DNA from: Rikenellaceae bacterium | GTDB lineage: Bacteria; Bacteroidota; Bacteroidia; Bacteroidales; Rikenellaceae | Length of the DNA stretch: 64,000 nucleotides | Direction: 5' to 3' | NCBI GenBank assembly: GCA_015059735.1 | Contig: SUZX01000009.1 | Coordinates: 17,431-81,430 of the forward strand | Part shown: positions 39,562 through 49,282 of the stretch, piece after piece | How the letters are laid out: the number at the start of each line of letters is the position of its first letter | Position numbering within the stretch: the stretch's first letter is position 1 | Position numbers and translations under genes: made by a program | The notes under the pieces: model-generated | What the model saw: only the letters and a program-made list of their open reading frames with translations | Told to the model about the DNA's origin: nothing | The model's database searches: none

Positions 39562-39633
39562 GTTGAGCTGCCGGGACTCGAACCCAGAACGACAGAACCA
39601 AAATCTGCTGTGTTACCATTACACCACAGCTCA
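39560..39633 (-). tRNA. tRNA-Gln (anticodon TTG)
   Basis: On the minus strand the acceptor arms TGAGCTG (39633-39627) and CAGCTCA (39570-39564) pair perfectly, followed by discriminator A and an encoded CCA (39562-39560). The D-arm is GTGTAATGGTAACAC. The anticodon loop TTTTGGT reads TTG, and the T-loop is GTTCGAGTC. It decodes CAA and, by wobble, CAG. Confidence 0.95.
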
Positions 39634-39655
39634 AACAATTGCTCGAAAGCGAGTG

Positions 39656-39685
39656 CAAAGGTAGAAAAAAAAATGCAAATTCCAA
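39656..39685 (-). promoter_or_regulatory. Promoter of tRNA-Gln
   Basis: Minus strand TTG (39685-39683), 19 bp, TACCTTTG (39663-39656), ~23 bp before the mature tRNA. Confidence 0.65.
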
Positions 39686-39831
39686 TACTTGATGCAAAAA
39701 TAGCACAAAGTTTATGCTGAATTATTGAATTTTTATTCGAGAAGCCTATTCTTTGCCATTCTGAAGCTCTTTTTGTTCGAGATATTTCGGAGAAATATTC
39801 TTCGCAACACAATGAGAAAATCCCGATCAGT

Positions 39832-40209
39832 TTAATCTTTCAATTTACTCATAAACCGGTCGCGATCAACAATATATCGAATATGTACTCCCTCGCCAAT
39901 CATTCCCTCAAAATCTCGCGCCCCGACATTGAAAGTCAGTTTGCGGCCTTCCATCTCTGTTAATATGGCTGTTGCCGTAATTTCAGCTCCCAATCCCGAT
40001 GGCTTGATGTGACTGCAATTCATCTCTGCACCTACGGTTGTCGATCCTTCTGGCAACATGGCCGACACTGCATTCATGGCAGCATTTTCCATGAGGGCCA
40101 CCATCGCAGGAGTTGCAAATACAGGCATATCACCTGAACCCATTATTTGGGCAGTATTTTCCATAGAAACAATTGTTCTACTTTGTGCCGATAACCCTTT
40201 TTTCAACAT
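39832..40209 (-). CDS. Hotdog-fold thioesterase (FlK-like)
   Basis: The 125-residue single-domain protein resembles fluoroacetyl-CoA-type thioesterases. It has GSGDMPVFATPAMVALMENAAMNAV, with the Thr33/Glu41 pair, and His67 in NCSHIKPSGLGAE, matching the Thr/Glu/His triad of that family. The acyl-CoA substrate is unknown; in Bacteroidetes it is unlikely to be fluoroacetyl-CoA. Its TACCTTTG box (40269-40262) lies back to back with that of the DUF4294 gene. Confidence 0.82.
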   Translation of the reverse strand: MLKKGLSAQSRTIVSMENTAQIMGSGDMPVFATPAMVALMENAAMNAVSAMLPEGSTTVGAEMNCSHIKPSGLGAEITATAILTEMEGRKLTFNVGARDFEGMIGEGVHIRYIVDRDRFMSKLKD

Positions 40210-40249
40210 AATATCTTCGGTATTGATTTCGTTTCTGTAATAAATAGCT

Positions 40250-40269
40250 TATCTTTGCTCACAAAGGTA
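40250..40269. promoter_or_regulatory. Back-to-back -7 boxes of divergent genes
   Basis: TATCTTTG on + (40250-40257, toward DUF4294) and TACCTTTG on - (40269-40262, toward the thioesterase) are 4 bp apart, so only one polymerase could open this site at a time. Confidence 0.6.
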
Positions 40270-40286
40270 CGAATTTTTCTTCGATC

Positions 40287-40862
40287 ATGAAAAGGCTGTT
40301 GCTGATGTTGGGACTGTTGTTTGCCGCACTTTTCGAAGTGCAGGCGCAAGGTGGTCGTGGATTTTGGCATCAGGAATGGGCGATTGAACGTGGAGATTCG
40401 ATCCCGCTGATTCATATACTTCCGGTCTATGTGTTCAGTCGTCCTGTCGATTTGCGTCGTTATCGACGTCTGGTACTTGCAGTAAAGAAGGTCTATCCGA
40501 TCGCCAAGATCGCCAAGAAAAAGATGGCTAACATGGAGGAGGAGTTGTGCCGGTTGCCGACCAAAAAGGCGCAAAAAGAGTACATCCGAAAAATCTATCA
40601 TGAAATTAAGGCCGAATACACGCCGGTACTAAAACGCATGACCCGCACGCAGGGACGTGTACTACTGAAACTGATCGATCGAGAAACGGAATATACCGCA
40701 TATGAGGTGCTCAAAGAGTTTCGAGGAGGCTTTGTGGCAGGATTTTGGCAGGGGATCTCGAAGATTTTCGGACAGGATCTAAAATCACAATACGATAAAA
40801 CGGGCGAGGATCGTATGATCGAACAAATCGTTATTTATTACGAAGCCGGTTTAATTCGGTAA
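40287..40862 (+). CDS. Exported DUF4294 protein
   Basis: The 191-residue protein has a signal peptide (MKRLLLMLGLLFAALFEVQAQ) and the DUF4294 pattern: GDSIPLIHILPVYVFSRPVDLRRYRRLVLAVKKVYPIAKIAKKKMANMEEEL, then QGRVLLKLIDRETEYTAYEVLKEFRGGFVAGFWQGISKIFGQDLKSQYD. It is restricted to Bacteroidetes and its function is unknown. The highly basic helical centre suggests an envelope structural or assembly role, but that is a guess. Confidence 0.88.
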   Translation: MKRLLLMLGLLFAALFEVQAQGGRGFWHQEWAIERGDSIPLIHILPVYVFSRPVDLRRYRRLVLAVKKVYPIAKIAKKKMANMEEELCRLPTKKAQKEYIRKIYHEIKAEYTPVLKRMTRTQGRVLLKLIDRETEYTAYEVLKEFRGGFVAGFWQGISKIFGQDLKSQYDKTGEDRMIEQIVIYYEAGLIR

Positions 40863-40956
40863 TCTCTTTTCGTTGTTTTTTGCAAATTAACATATTCCGA
40901 GTTTTGAGGAATGGATTTTGCATAACACCTCTTTGCAAAACTAAAACAACATAGCC

Positions 40957-41211
40957 ATGTATTATTTGTGGTATCTTTTACTGGGTCTGGTAGCCGGATG
41001 GATTGCCAACCTGATTGTCAAAGGCGGCAGTGCCGGACTGTTGCTTAATCTGATTATTGGAGTCATTGGCAGTTTGCTTGGAGGTTGGCTCTTCGGATTG
41101 ATCGGAATAGTACCCACAGGAACTTTGGGAAGTTTGGTAACCGCCATTATCGGTGCTATCGTGCTTTTGTGGATTTCATCGCTCATCTCGCGCAAAAAAA
41201 TCCGCGAGTAA
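40957..41211 (+). CDS. GlsB/YeaQ/YmgE-family small membrane protein
   Basis: 84 residues with three hydrophobic segments and the glycine-rich repeats of the transglycosylase-associated family (LVAGWIANLIVKGGSAGLLLNLIIGVIGSLLGGWLFGLIGI...GSLVTAIIGAIVLLWISSLI). Members are often stress-induced; function is not established. It stands alone between DUF4294 and a terminator. Confidence 0.88.
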   Translation: MYYLWYLLLGLVAGWIANLIVKGGSAGLLLNLIIGVIGSLLGGWLFGLIGIVPTGTLGSLVTAIIGAIVLLWISSLISRKKIRE

Positions 41212-41222
41212 GATTGAAGAGG

Positions 41223-41275
41223 ATCGGACTCCGGTTGTTTGAAGATAGAACAACCGGAGTCGATCTGCTTTATTT
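41223..41275. terminator. Bidirectional terminator, GlsB-like gene / MazG operon
   Basis: Perfect 13-bp stem (41227-41239 with 41249-41261), extended by GATC/GATC around a bulged G. Confidence 0.8.
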
Positions 41276-41325
41276 TGCAAAATGATATATGCGAAAACTG
41301 CGTGACGTTCAGAGATTCGATACGA

Positions 41326-41652
41326 TTATTTGCGGAGTTTTTCGTTTTGTCTATGACGTTCCTTATCTCGAGCTGTTTTCTTGGTAAATGAATCCTCGAT
41401 AGCTGTTGTGAGATCAACTCCGGTTTGGTTGGCCAAACAAACCAACACCCACAATACGTCAGCCATCTCCTCAGCTAGATCAGTATGCTCTCCTGCCTTG
41501 AACGACTGATCGCCATAGCGTCGAGCCATCACCCGAGCCAACTCTCCCACTTCCTCAGTCAGACAGGCCATGTTTGTAAGTTCCGAGAAATAACGTACGC
41601 CGTACTCCTTAATCCAAGCATCTACACGCTCTTGCAGTTCTTTGATCTCCAT
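41326..41652 (-). CDS. MazG-like nucleotide pyrophosphohydrolase
   Basis: The 108-residue all-alpha NTP pyrophosphatase domain has the metal motif LTEEVGELARVMARR...DLAEEMADVLWVLVCLANQTGVDL (ExxE...ExxD). It probably removes non-canonical or excess nucleotides. It is the last gene of the leftward block; its start overlaps the stop of the methyltransferase gene by one base. Confidence 0.88.
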   Translation of the reverse strand: MEIKELQERVDAWIKEYGVRYFSELTNMACLTEEVGELARVMARRYGDQSFKAGEHTDLAEEMADVLWVLVCLANQTGVDLTTAIEDSFTKKTARDKERHRQNEKLRK

Positions 41653-42299
41653 TACTTCACATATATTAAATTCAAACCATCGCGCAACGGCAAAATAATA
41701 TTTTCGACTCGTGGGTCTTCGACAATCATCCGATTAAAAACGATAAGTGCCTGTGTATGGCGATCGTTATGTGCAATAGGTTGCACTACCTTTCCCGACC
41801 ACAGAATATTGTCGGCAATAAGCAGTGAGCCGGATCCGACCATAGCCGGAGTTCCAGCATCTCCCATCAACATACGATAATAGTCGGGATATTCGCGTTT
41901 GTCTCCATCGATGAATACCATATCAAACACTCCGCCTAATTTAGGAGCTATGTCGAGAGCCGAGCCAATATGCAACCGAATTTTTGATCCATGGGGAGAA
42001 CGATCGAAATAGCTTTGTGCCAACTCTTCCAATTCATCATCAATTTCGATGGTGTGAATCTCGGCACCCTCGTCCAATCCTTCTGCTATCGAAAGAGCCG
42101 AATATCCGGTGAAGGTTCCGATTTCCAACACGCGTTGTGGCCGTTGTATGCGCGTTAATATTTTGAGCAATTTGCCTTGAATATGCCCCGACAGCATGCG
42201 CGGTGCTACGACATGCAAATTGGTTTCACGGTCTAATTCGTGCAACAACACCTCTTCCGGCTCGGTAAAATTGTGGATATATTGTTCGAGTGCATCCAT
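41652..42299 (-). CDS. SAM-dependent O-methyltransferase (COMT-like)
   Basis: The 215-residue class I methyltransferase has motif I VLEIGTFTGYSALSIAEGL, IHTIEIDDE and the metal/substrate motif FIDGDKREYPDYY. These belong to the cation-dependent caffeoyl-CoA/catechol O-methyltransferase group. The substrate in Bacteroidales is unknown. It lies 2 bp after the M16 gene and overlaps MazG. Confidence 0.87.
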   Translation of the reverse strand: MDALEQYIHNFTEPEEVLLHELDRETNLHVVAPRMLSGHIQGKLLKILTRIQRPQRVLEIGTFTGYSALSIAEGLDEGAEIHTIEIDDELEELAQSYFDRSPHGSKIRLHIGSALDIAPKLGGVFDMVFIDGDKREYPDYYRMLMGDAGTPAMVGSGSLLIADNILWSGKVVQPIAHNDRHTQALIVFNRMIVEDPRVENIILPLRDGLNLIYVK

Positions 42300-42301
42300 A
42301 T

Positions 42302-43516
42302 TTACTTGTAAATCAGTTGTGACATATTGAAAAACACCTCTTCGGCAACTTCGGAAAGCTGCAAGGCTGTAAGCGTACGTATTTTCGCATAAACCTGCTC
42401 CATCGTATCGATTTCGTCATGATTCAGCAGACTCTTTCCGGCACTGAGCATATAACTTTCGTTGCTTTCGCTGGATATGGCCAATTGGGCTATAAATTGT
42501 TTTTTAGCCATAGAGAGTTGGCGTGTTGTCAATGGGATGGTACGCAACCGATGCAACTCCTTTTCGATCAACTCCACACAATGCTCTGCGTTGTGATGAT
42601 CACTACTGAAATAGATTGCCACAATGCCGGTATCGCTATATGGGGTATAGTTAGCTTCGATATTATACGATAATCCGTTACGTTCGCGAATGATAACATT
42701 GAGCCGCGAGTTAGCGCACGGGCCTCCTAAGATATTGATCAGCAAAGCCAAAGGCAATCTTCGTTCATCATCTATACCATAAGCTCGATTGCCGATGATG
42801 CAATGGGTTTGATGAGTATGTTTAGTTATAGTACGTTCGAATGGAGTAATTGTGGTCGGAACGATTCGCCGACTACCATATTTACTTTCGGATTGCAGGC
42901 CCAAATAACGCTTTGCTATGTTTTCAGCTGTTTTGGGCGAAAAATTTCCGATTGAGGAGAATACCATTCGGTCGGTTGTATGAGTACGTGTCGTGAAACG
43001 ACGAAGGTCATCTCCTTCATAACGCATCAAAGCAGTTTTACGGCCTAAAATATTGTGTCCTAACTCCGAATCGGCAAACAGCAAATCCTCAAACGTATCG
43101 TATATTAGATCGGCAGGAGAATCTTTATAGGTGTTGATCTCATCGCAAATCACCTCCTTCTCACGCTCCAACTCTCGATCAGGAAAAGTCGAATGAAAGG
43201 CAATGTCGGTAATCAACTCCACAGCTTTAGCAAAATCTCCGCGTAATGTAGTAGCATGAATGGTAGTATCTTCTTTGGTGGTAAAGGCATTCAACTCACC
43301 ACCAAGATTTTCCAACCGGCAGTTTATCTGCCAAGCCCGCCGATGTTCTGTCCCTTTGAAAAAAGCATGCTCCGCAAAATGAGCCAATCCATATTCATTA
43401 GACAGTTCATCACGACTTCCGGCACCAATCACTAATGCGCAATGTGCTACGCTGCCTTTCACTTGACGATGGATGCCACGAATACCGTTGGGCAGAATAT
43501 AGGTATAAAATTCCAT
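42302..43516 (-). CDS. M16 family zinc peptidase
   Basis: From ATG 43516 the protein has 404 residues. The inverted zinc motif HFAEH is His46-Glu49-His50, with the distal ligand Glu126 (VICDEINTYKD) at the classical 76-residue spacing. It has no signal peptide, so it is probably a cytoplasmic processing or peptide-degrading peptidase of the mitochondrial-processing-peptidase type. An in-frame TTG at 43528 overlaps the uvrA stop and is not preferred. Confidence 0.9.
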   Translation of the reverse strand: MEFYTYILPNGIRGIHRQVKGSVAHCALVIGAGSRDELSNEYGLAHFAEHAFFKGTEHRRAWQINCRLENLGGELNAFTTKEDTTIHATTLRGDFAKAVELITDIAFHSTFPDRELEREKEVICDEINTYKDSPADLIYDTFEDLLFADSELGHNILGRKTALMRYEGDDLRRFTTRTHTTDRMVFSSIGNFSPKTAENIAKRYLGLQSESKYGSRRIVPTTITPFERTITKHTHQTHCIIGNRAYGIDDERRLPLALLINILGGPCANSRLNVIIRERNGLSYNIEANYTPYSDTGIVAIYFSSDHHNAEHCVELIEKELHRLRTIPLTTRQLSMAKKQFIAQLAISSESNESYMLSAGKSLLNHDEIDTMEQVYAKIRTLTALQLSEVAEEVFFNMSQLIYK

Positions 43517-43524
43517 TCGGTTTC

Positions 43525-46311
43525 TCAAATTTTAGATCGTTCACGCAAAAATCGGCCGGTGTAACTTTCGGCACATTTTTCCAATTCGCGTGGTATCCCT
43601 TCAAAGACAATTTTCCCACCACCAGAGCCTGCCTCCGGTCCAAGATCAATCACCCAATCAGCACATTTGATGATATCCATATTATGCTCTACGACAACAA
43701 TAGTATGTCCGCGAGCGATCAGTGCATCGAATGCGGATAGTAAACGTGAGATGTCGTGAAAATGCAGTCCGGTCGTAGGCTCGTCGAAGATAAACATCAC
43801 GCCGCCGTCACCATGTTCTTTGGTAAGAAAGGATGCCAATTTCACACGTTGACTTTCGCCTCCCGAAAGCGTTGATGACGATTGTCCGAGCCGAATATAT
43901 CCCAATCCGACATCTTGCAAAGGTTTTAACCGTTCAACAATTCGCCGACAAGTTGTATTTTTTTGATCTTCACCGAAAAATACGATAGCATCATCAACGG
44001 TCATTTTTAGCACATCATCGATCGTTTTGTTACGATAGCATACATCGAGAATTTCATCGCGGAAACGGCGACCTTTACAAGCATCACATACTAACTCCAC
44101 GTCTGCCATGAACTGCATCGACACCTTAATCACACCTTCACCCTGACACTCTTCACAACGTCCTCCCGGGGTATTGAAAGAGAATTGCGAGGCATTCATG
44201 CCCGTATGTTTCGCATAGGGTTGATCGGCAAATAACTTTCGTATCTCATCATACGCCTTGATATAGGTTACCGGATTCGAGCGCGAAGACTTGCCGATCG
44301 GATTTTGATCAACCATCTCCACTGATCGCAACAACTGCACATCGCCCTCCATGCCATCGAAATCCCCCGGTTTAGATCCGGTATCAGCCAATATTCGACG
44401 TAAAGCCGGATAAAGGATTCCTTTGGCGAGCGATGATTTTCCCGAACCGCTCACTCCTGTAATGCAGGTCATTACCCCCAATGGAATTTGTACATCAATA
44501 TTGCGCAGGTTGTTCTCGCGAGCACCTTTTACAACGATTTTATGACTCCAACCACGCACGGCAAAAGGAGGTGAGATCTTACGTCGTCCCGAAAGATAAT
44601 CGGCAGTCAGACTATTACATGCTTGCAACAAACCTTCTTGCGAACCGCAATAGATCACTTCCCCTCCTTTCTCACCGGCTTCGGGACCAATATCCACAAT
44701 CCAATCTGCCGCCCGAATAACCTCTTCTTCGTGCTCCACAACAATCACCGTATTACCCAAATCGCGCAATTGTTTCAATACCCCGACCAGTCGGTTAGTA
44801 TCGCGAGGATGCAATCCGATCGATGGTTCGTCGAGGATGTAAAGCGAGCCGGTAAGATTGCTACCAAGCGAAGTAGAAAGATTGATACGTTGGCTTTCTC
44901 CACCAGAAAGGGTTGACGAAAGTCGATCGAGGGTCAAATAACCTAAACCCACATCCGACAGATATTGCAACCGATTGCGGATCTCTACCAAAATTCGGGA
45001 AGCGGTTTTAGCATCATATTCGCCTAACTCCAAATCATTGAAAAACACGATCAATTCATCGATAGGCATGACAACCAAGTCGGCAATTGTTTTGCCTCCA
45101 ATACGGACATACAATGCCTCTTTACGCAATCGCGATCCTCCACATTCGGGGCATAGTGTTTTTCCCGTATAACGGGCCTTCATAACCCGAAATTGGATTT
45201 TATGTCTCTCCTTTTCGATATAGGCAAAGAAATCGTCTAATCCATGAAAATATTCGTTTCCCCGCCATAACAAACGCTTCTCCTCGGCAGTCAACTCATG
45301 AAACGGAGTATGTATCGGAAAGTCGAACTTATAGGCGTTAGCAATCAATTCTTCTTTCCAACGACGCATGGTTTCACCTCGCCAACAGGCTATGGCATCG
45401 GTATAGATCGAACGACTCTTGTCGGGAATAACTAGATCTTCGTCAATTCCGATGACTTTGCCATAACCGTCGCATCGTGGACAAGCCCCCAACGGATTAT
45501 TGAAACTAAACAAGTGCTCTGTTGGCAGCTCAAATCGAATCCCATCGGCTTCAAACCGCGAAGAGAACTCTTCACACTCGCCATCAATAATGATCCGACA
45601 GATACCATCCCCATAGGAAAAAGCACGTGCCACCGAATCTCGCAGACGGGTTGCCATATCATTATCGTCGACAATACGCATACGGTCGATAACGACCGAC
45701 AATCCTTCGGCCATAGTATCTGAATGAAGCTCGGGAAGCAACTCTTCGATCAGACGCGCTTCATGACCATCCCATATGCGCATCAGTCCATCGGAGAGCA
45801 ATAACGTAAGTTTCTCGATCAGTCCCTGTCCTTCGGCAAGTCGAATGGGAGCAGCAACAACAACCCGCTTACCCTTACGCATAAGAATACGGTTAGCGAC
45901 TTCATCGACATCGTAACAACGTATTTCTCTCCCCGATATAGGCGAAAAAGTATGACCGGCACGAGCAAACAATAGCTTGAGATAGTCATAAATCTCGGTA
46001 GTTGTACCAACCGTTGATCGAGGATTTCGTGTATTGACTTTTTGTTCGATGGCAATGGCTGGTGCAATTCCGGTAATCACATCGACATCGGGTTTGCTGA
46101 TCTTACCCAAAAATTGGCGTGCATAGGCCGACAAGCTCTCCACATAGCGACGTTGTCCCTCGGCAAAGATGGTATCGAAGGCCAACGTTGACTTTCCAGA
46201 TCCGGACAATCCCGTAACAACAACCAATTTGTTATGCGGAATCTCTACCTCGATGTTGCGGAGGTTGTGTACTCGGGCACCTTTTATGTATATCGAATGT
46301 TCGTGTGACAT
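43525..46311 (-). CDS. uvrA: Excinuclease ABC subunit A
   Basis: This 928-residue DNA damage sensor of nucleotide excision repair has two ABC ATPase modules: Walker [13 protein letters not shown] and [13 protein letters not shown]; signatures [15 protein letters not shown] and [15 protein letters not shown]. Zinc motifs [14 protein letters not shown] and CEECQGEGV...CDACKG lie between. It has the UvrB-contact insertion ([19 protein letters not shown]). It lies 38 bp after the yigZ gene and 8 bp before the M16 start. Confidence 0.96.
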   Translation of the reverse strand: MSHEHSIYIKGARVHNLRNIEVEIPHNKLVVVTGLSGSGKSTLAFDTIFAEGQRRYVESLSAYARQFLGKISKPDVDVITGIAPAIAIEQKVNTRNPRSTVGTTTEIYDYLKLLFARAGHTFSPISGREIRCYDVDEVANRILMRKGKRVVVAAPIRLAEGQGLIEKLTLLLSDGLMRIWDGHEARLIEELLPELHSDTMAEGLSVVIDRMRIVDDNDMATRLRDSVARAFSYGDGICRIIIDGECEEFSSRFEADGIRFELPTEHLFSFNNPLGACPRCDGYGKVIGIDEDLVIPDKSRSIYTDAIACWRGETMRRWKEELIANAYKFDFPIHTPFHELTAEEKRLLWRGNEYFHGLDDFFAYIEKERHKIQFRVMKARYTGKTLCPECGGSRLRKEALYVRIGGKTIADLVVMPIDELIVFFNDLELGEYDAKTASRILVEIRNRLQYLSDVGLGYLTLDRLSSTLSGGESQRINLSTSLGSNLTGSLYILDEPSIGLHPRDTNRLVGVLKQLRDLGNTVIVVEHEEEVIRAADWIVDIGPEAGEKGGEVIYCGSQEGLLQACNSLTADYLSGRRKISPPFAVRGWSHKIVVKGARENNLRNIDVQIPLGVMTCITGVSGSGKSSLAKGILYPALRRILADTGSKPGDFDGMEGDVQLLRSVEMVDQNPIGKSSRSNPVTYIKAYDEIRKLFADQPYAKHTGMNASQFSFNTPGGRCEECQGEGVIKVSMQFMADVELVCDACKGRRFRDEILDVCYRNKTIDDVLKMTVDDAIVFFGEDQKNTTCRRIVERLKPLQDVGLGYIRLGQSSSTLSGGESQRVKLASFLTKEHGDGGVMFIFDEPTTGLHFHDISRLLSAFDALIARGHTIVVVEHNMDIIKCADWVIDLGPEAGSGGGKIVFEGIPRELEKCAESYTGRFLRERSKI

Positions 46312-46349
46312 GTATTTAACAGGTTAGTCGCGGCAAACTCGTTTATGGT

Positions 46350-46955
46350 TTACAACGAGTCATCGGCAATGCTTCCACCGGCTTTTTTCAACTTTTCGAT
46401 CAAGACCTCGGCGCGGCTTGCTCGAATCGAAAGTTCAAACGTGCAAAGATTATCGAAATCCTGCCGATGAATGGCAGGTTGTTCCTCTTTGATGGCTCGC
46501 ATAATGTCGTTCATGGCAATATACGGGAAATCGACCCTAATCCGACAATCCACCGTACGTTCGACAATCTCCGCAACAGCAATAACCTCTGCTGCCGCGT
46601 CCTTATAGGCTGCAATCAGGCCCGGAACACCTAATTTTGTACCACCGAAATAGCGAACTACAACTATTAAGCAGTCGGTCAATTCGTTCGACAATAATTG
46701 TCCGAGAATCGGCTTGCCGGCTGTACCCGAAGGTTCACCATCATCGTTAGCACGGAACGTTTCTCCATGCGGTCCCAAACGCCATGCGTAACAATGATGA
46801 GTAGCATCGTAATATTGTTTACGCAACGCGTCGAGGTAATCACGGATCTGCTCCTCACTACACACCGGATAGGCATAAGCAAGAAACTTACTGCTACGTT
46901 CCCGAAGAGCCGTTTCTGCGGGGGAAGCAATGGTCAGATAGCTATCGTCCGCCAC
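46350..46955 (-). CDS. yigZ: YigZ/IMPACT family protein
   Basis: The 201-residue protein has the UPF0029 N-terminal signature (THHCYAWRLG...RANDDGEPSGTAGKPILGQLLSNELTDCLIVVVRYFGGTKLGVPGLIAAYKDAAAEV) and a C-terminal ferredoxin-like domain. Eukaryotic IMPACT inhibits GCN2; the bacterial role is unclear. It starts 1 bp after the lepB stop. Confidence 0.9.
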   Translation of the reverse strand: MADDSYLTIASPAETALRERSSKFLAYAYPVCSEEQIRDYLDALRKQYYDATHHCYAWRLGPHGETFRANDDGEPSGTAGKPILGQLLSNELTDCLIVVVRYFGGTKLGVPGLIAAYKDAAAEVIAVAEIVERTVDCRIRVDFPYIAMNDIMRAIKEEQPAIHRQDFDNLCTFELSIRASRAEVLIEKLKKAGGSIADDSL

Positions 46956-46956
46956 G

Positions 46957-48306
46957 TTATTTCACTTTTTGGAAGATTCGACTCCAACGAATATTGGCAG
47001 GGAATCGTTTATTAGCATCTAACGAGAGCCAAACAAACGAGGCTTTACCCACCACATGGTCTTCGGGCACAAATCCCCAAAAACGAGAATCTGCCGAATT
47101 GTGACGATTGTCGCCCATCATCCAATAGTAATCCATCGCAAAGGTATATTCTGTTGCCGGGTTACCATCAATCAATATCGCATCGTCTTGCTCTTGCAAG
47201 GTGTGTCCCTCATAGGTTTCGATAATGCGACGATAGAGAGGCAGATTTTCGGGAGTAAGCGCTATGGTAACACCTTTTTTCGGAATCCAGATCGGTCCAT
47301 AGTTGTCTTGACTCCAACGCGGAGTTTGCCAATGTGGAAAAACATCGTTATTAGGAGCATAGATATAACGACGCACCGAGGTTACATTGTTCAAACGCTC
47401 CAACTCGGCAGCAGCCTCATCGGTAAGATACATGTAGTAAACCGACCCGTTACCACTATATTCGGTAACACCTAATTTTTCAATGGCATATTGAGATATC
47501 GGAGAGGAGGTTTGCACAATATACATATATTGCAAACCTGCAATTGGCTCTTGCGGAATACCGTTTACAATGACTTTGCCGTCACGAATCTCTAACGAGT
47601 CATTCGGAATCGCAACACAACGTTTGATGTAATTCTCTCGTTTGTCCACAGGGCGTGTAATGACGGTGTATTGCTTGGCCAACTCCTCACGAGCCGTTAC
47701 ACCAAATGTCTCTTCATAACTGCGCAACACGTCGTAATAGTTGGCTGCCTGATTTTCAAGTAAGACACTGTCACCTGCCGGAAAATTGAAGACTACAACA
47801 TCGTTTCGTTCGATTTTTTTCAAACCTTTGAGGCGATGATAAGGCCACTTGACAGCCTCACAGAAAGATTTTTTGGTTTGCGAGAAGGGCATTGTATGAT
47901 GTACGAACGGGAACGAGATAGGCGTATTGGGCATTTGAGGGCCATAGGTTACTTTACTTACATAGAGGTAATCTCCAACTAACAACGATTTCTCCATCGA
48001 AGAGGTGGGGATGACATACATTTGGAAAATATACAAATGCACAAGCGAGGCAACTACCGTAGCAAAAACTATGGCGTTAACCCATTCGTAGATCGTTTTA
48101 TATAGTTTACTTTGCTGGCAGAATCGTTCGTTATGTCGCCAAATATAGCGATAAAATATTTTCGAGATATAGAGGTCATAAATGATAGGCAAACCCAACA
48201 ACATCCAAAGATTGCCGGTCCATACAACAAACCACAACGTATAGAGCAATACAGCCGAGGCTAACCCCACCCATTTATTACGAAAGAACTGCTTGATCTT
48301 ATTCAT
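46957..48306 (-). CDS. lepB: Signal peptidase I
   Basis: From ATG 48306, 449 residues, long for the family but normal in Bacteroidetes. Two N-terminal hydrophobic regions (~14-50) and a third (~76-97) precede the catalytic Ser103 (IPTSSMEKSLLVGDYLYVSK). The general base is the Lys of NYIKRCVAIPNDSLEI, and box E is GDNRHNSADSRFWGFVPEDHVVGKA. It removes signal peptides of secreted proteins at the periplasmic face. It lies 53 bp after dapB. Confidence 0.94.
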   Translation of the reverse strand: MNKIKQFFRNKWVGLASAVLLYTLWFVVWTGNLWMLLGLPIIYDLYISKIFYRYIWRHNERFCQQSKLYKTIYEWVNAIVFATVVASLVHLYIFQMYVIPTSSMEKSLLVGDYLYVSKVTYGPQMPNTPISFPFVHHTMPFSQTKKSFCEAVKWPYHRLKGLKKIERNDVVVFNFPAGDSVLLENQAANYYDVLRSYEETFGVTAREELAKQYTVITRPVDKRENYIKRCVAIPNDSLEIRDGKVIVNGIPQEPIAGLQYMYIVQTSSPISQYAIEKLGVTEYSGNGSVYYMYLTDEAAAELERLNNVTSVRRYIYAPNNDVFPHWQTPRWSQDNYGPIWIPKKGVTIALTPENLPLYRRIIETYEGHTLQEQDDAILIDGNPATEYTFAMDYYWMMGDNRHNSADSRFWGFVPEDHVVGKASFVWLSLDANKRFPANIRWSRIFQKVK

Positions 48307-48359
48307 ATTCAATAAAAACAAAAACTCGTTTTATGATGTGTTACTAGTCTTTAAGGTTA

Positions 48360-49115
48360 TTATCGTAACAAATCATCCATTGTATAGATGCCTTGCTTGC
48401 CACATAAAAATTCGGCAGCAATTACAGCTCCGAGAGCCAATGTACGACGGTTTTTGATTTCGTGACGGATTTCGAGAATATCGTCTTCCGATTCGTAACG
48501 CACCGTATGGATTCCCGGGACACTACCCTCTCGCATAGAACTGATACAAATTCCATCGGGCGGAGTTTGTTCGGGAGTTGTCACCCGATGAGCAGCTTCG
48601 GCAATCTCAGGAGCATAGTTTACCCAGTTATTTTTGTCGGGCAATACGGCCAATACACCCTCAGCCAAAGTTATGGCTGTACCACTCGGAGCATCTTTCT
48701 TTTGTGTATGGTGTACCTCTTCAATAGCAACATCATAACCGCCTACATGTCCGATCATCTCAGCCAATTGTCGGTTGAGACGAAACATCAAATTAACACC
48801 CAAACAATAGTTAGAGGCATAAAACAGAGCACTTTGTCGCTCTCGGCAAAGAGTTTTCAATTCCTCCAAACGATCGGTCCATCCGGTAGTGCCACTAACA
48901 ACCGGCGTGCCACATTCGATACAAGTACGAATGTTGGTATATGCTGTTGTCGGTGTGGTAAATTCCAACGCAACATCTATTCCGGCCAAATGCTCAGCAT
49001 CCAAATCTTGCGCATTGTTTATATCAATAATCAGGGCCGTTTCATGACCACGTTCGGCAAGAATACGCTCAATCTCACGCCCCATCTTGCCATATCCGAT
49101 AATTGCAACTTTCAT
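48360..49115 (-). CDS. dapB: 4-hydroxy-tetrahydrodipicolinate reductase
   Basis: The 251-residue lysine/diaminopimelate enzyme has the nucleotide loop IIGYGKMGREIERI, the substrate motif EEVHHTQKKDAPSGTA and VSGTTGW. A TATCTTTG box on the minus strand (49142-49135) makes it the probable first gene of the seven-gene block dapB-lepB-yigZ-uvrA-M16-OMT-MazG. Confidence 0.95.
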   Translation of the reverse strand: MKVAIIGYGKMGREIERILAERGHETALIIDINNAQDLDAEHLAGIDVALEFTTPTTAYTNIRTCIECGTPVVSGTTGWTDRLEELKTLCRERQSALFYASNYCLGVNLMFRLNRQLAEMIGHVGGYDVAIEEVHHTQKKDAPSGTAITLAEGVLAVLPDKNNWVNYAPEIAEAAHRVTTPEQTPPDGICISSMREGSVPGIHTVRYESEDDILEIRHEIKNRRTLALGAVIAAEFLCGKQGIYTMDDLLR

Positions 49116-49234
49116 AGTTTTGGAAATATTTTTGCAAAGATAAACATTTCATGCCGATTTTCTATCCTATCACCCACAAAACGTGTGATAACCTTGAAAC
49201 AATATCGACCTAAAAGATAATTTATAGCAAATGA

Positions 49235-49265
49235 TTGTTGTAATTGGATGAATTTATTATATTTG
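49235..49265 (+). promoter_or_regulatory. Promoter of truA
   Basis: TTG (49235-49237), 20 bp, TATATTTG (49258-49265). Confidence 0.65.
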
Positions 49266-49282
49266 TCTCATTAATTTCCGTT

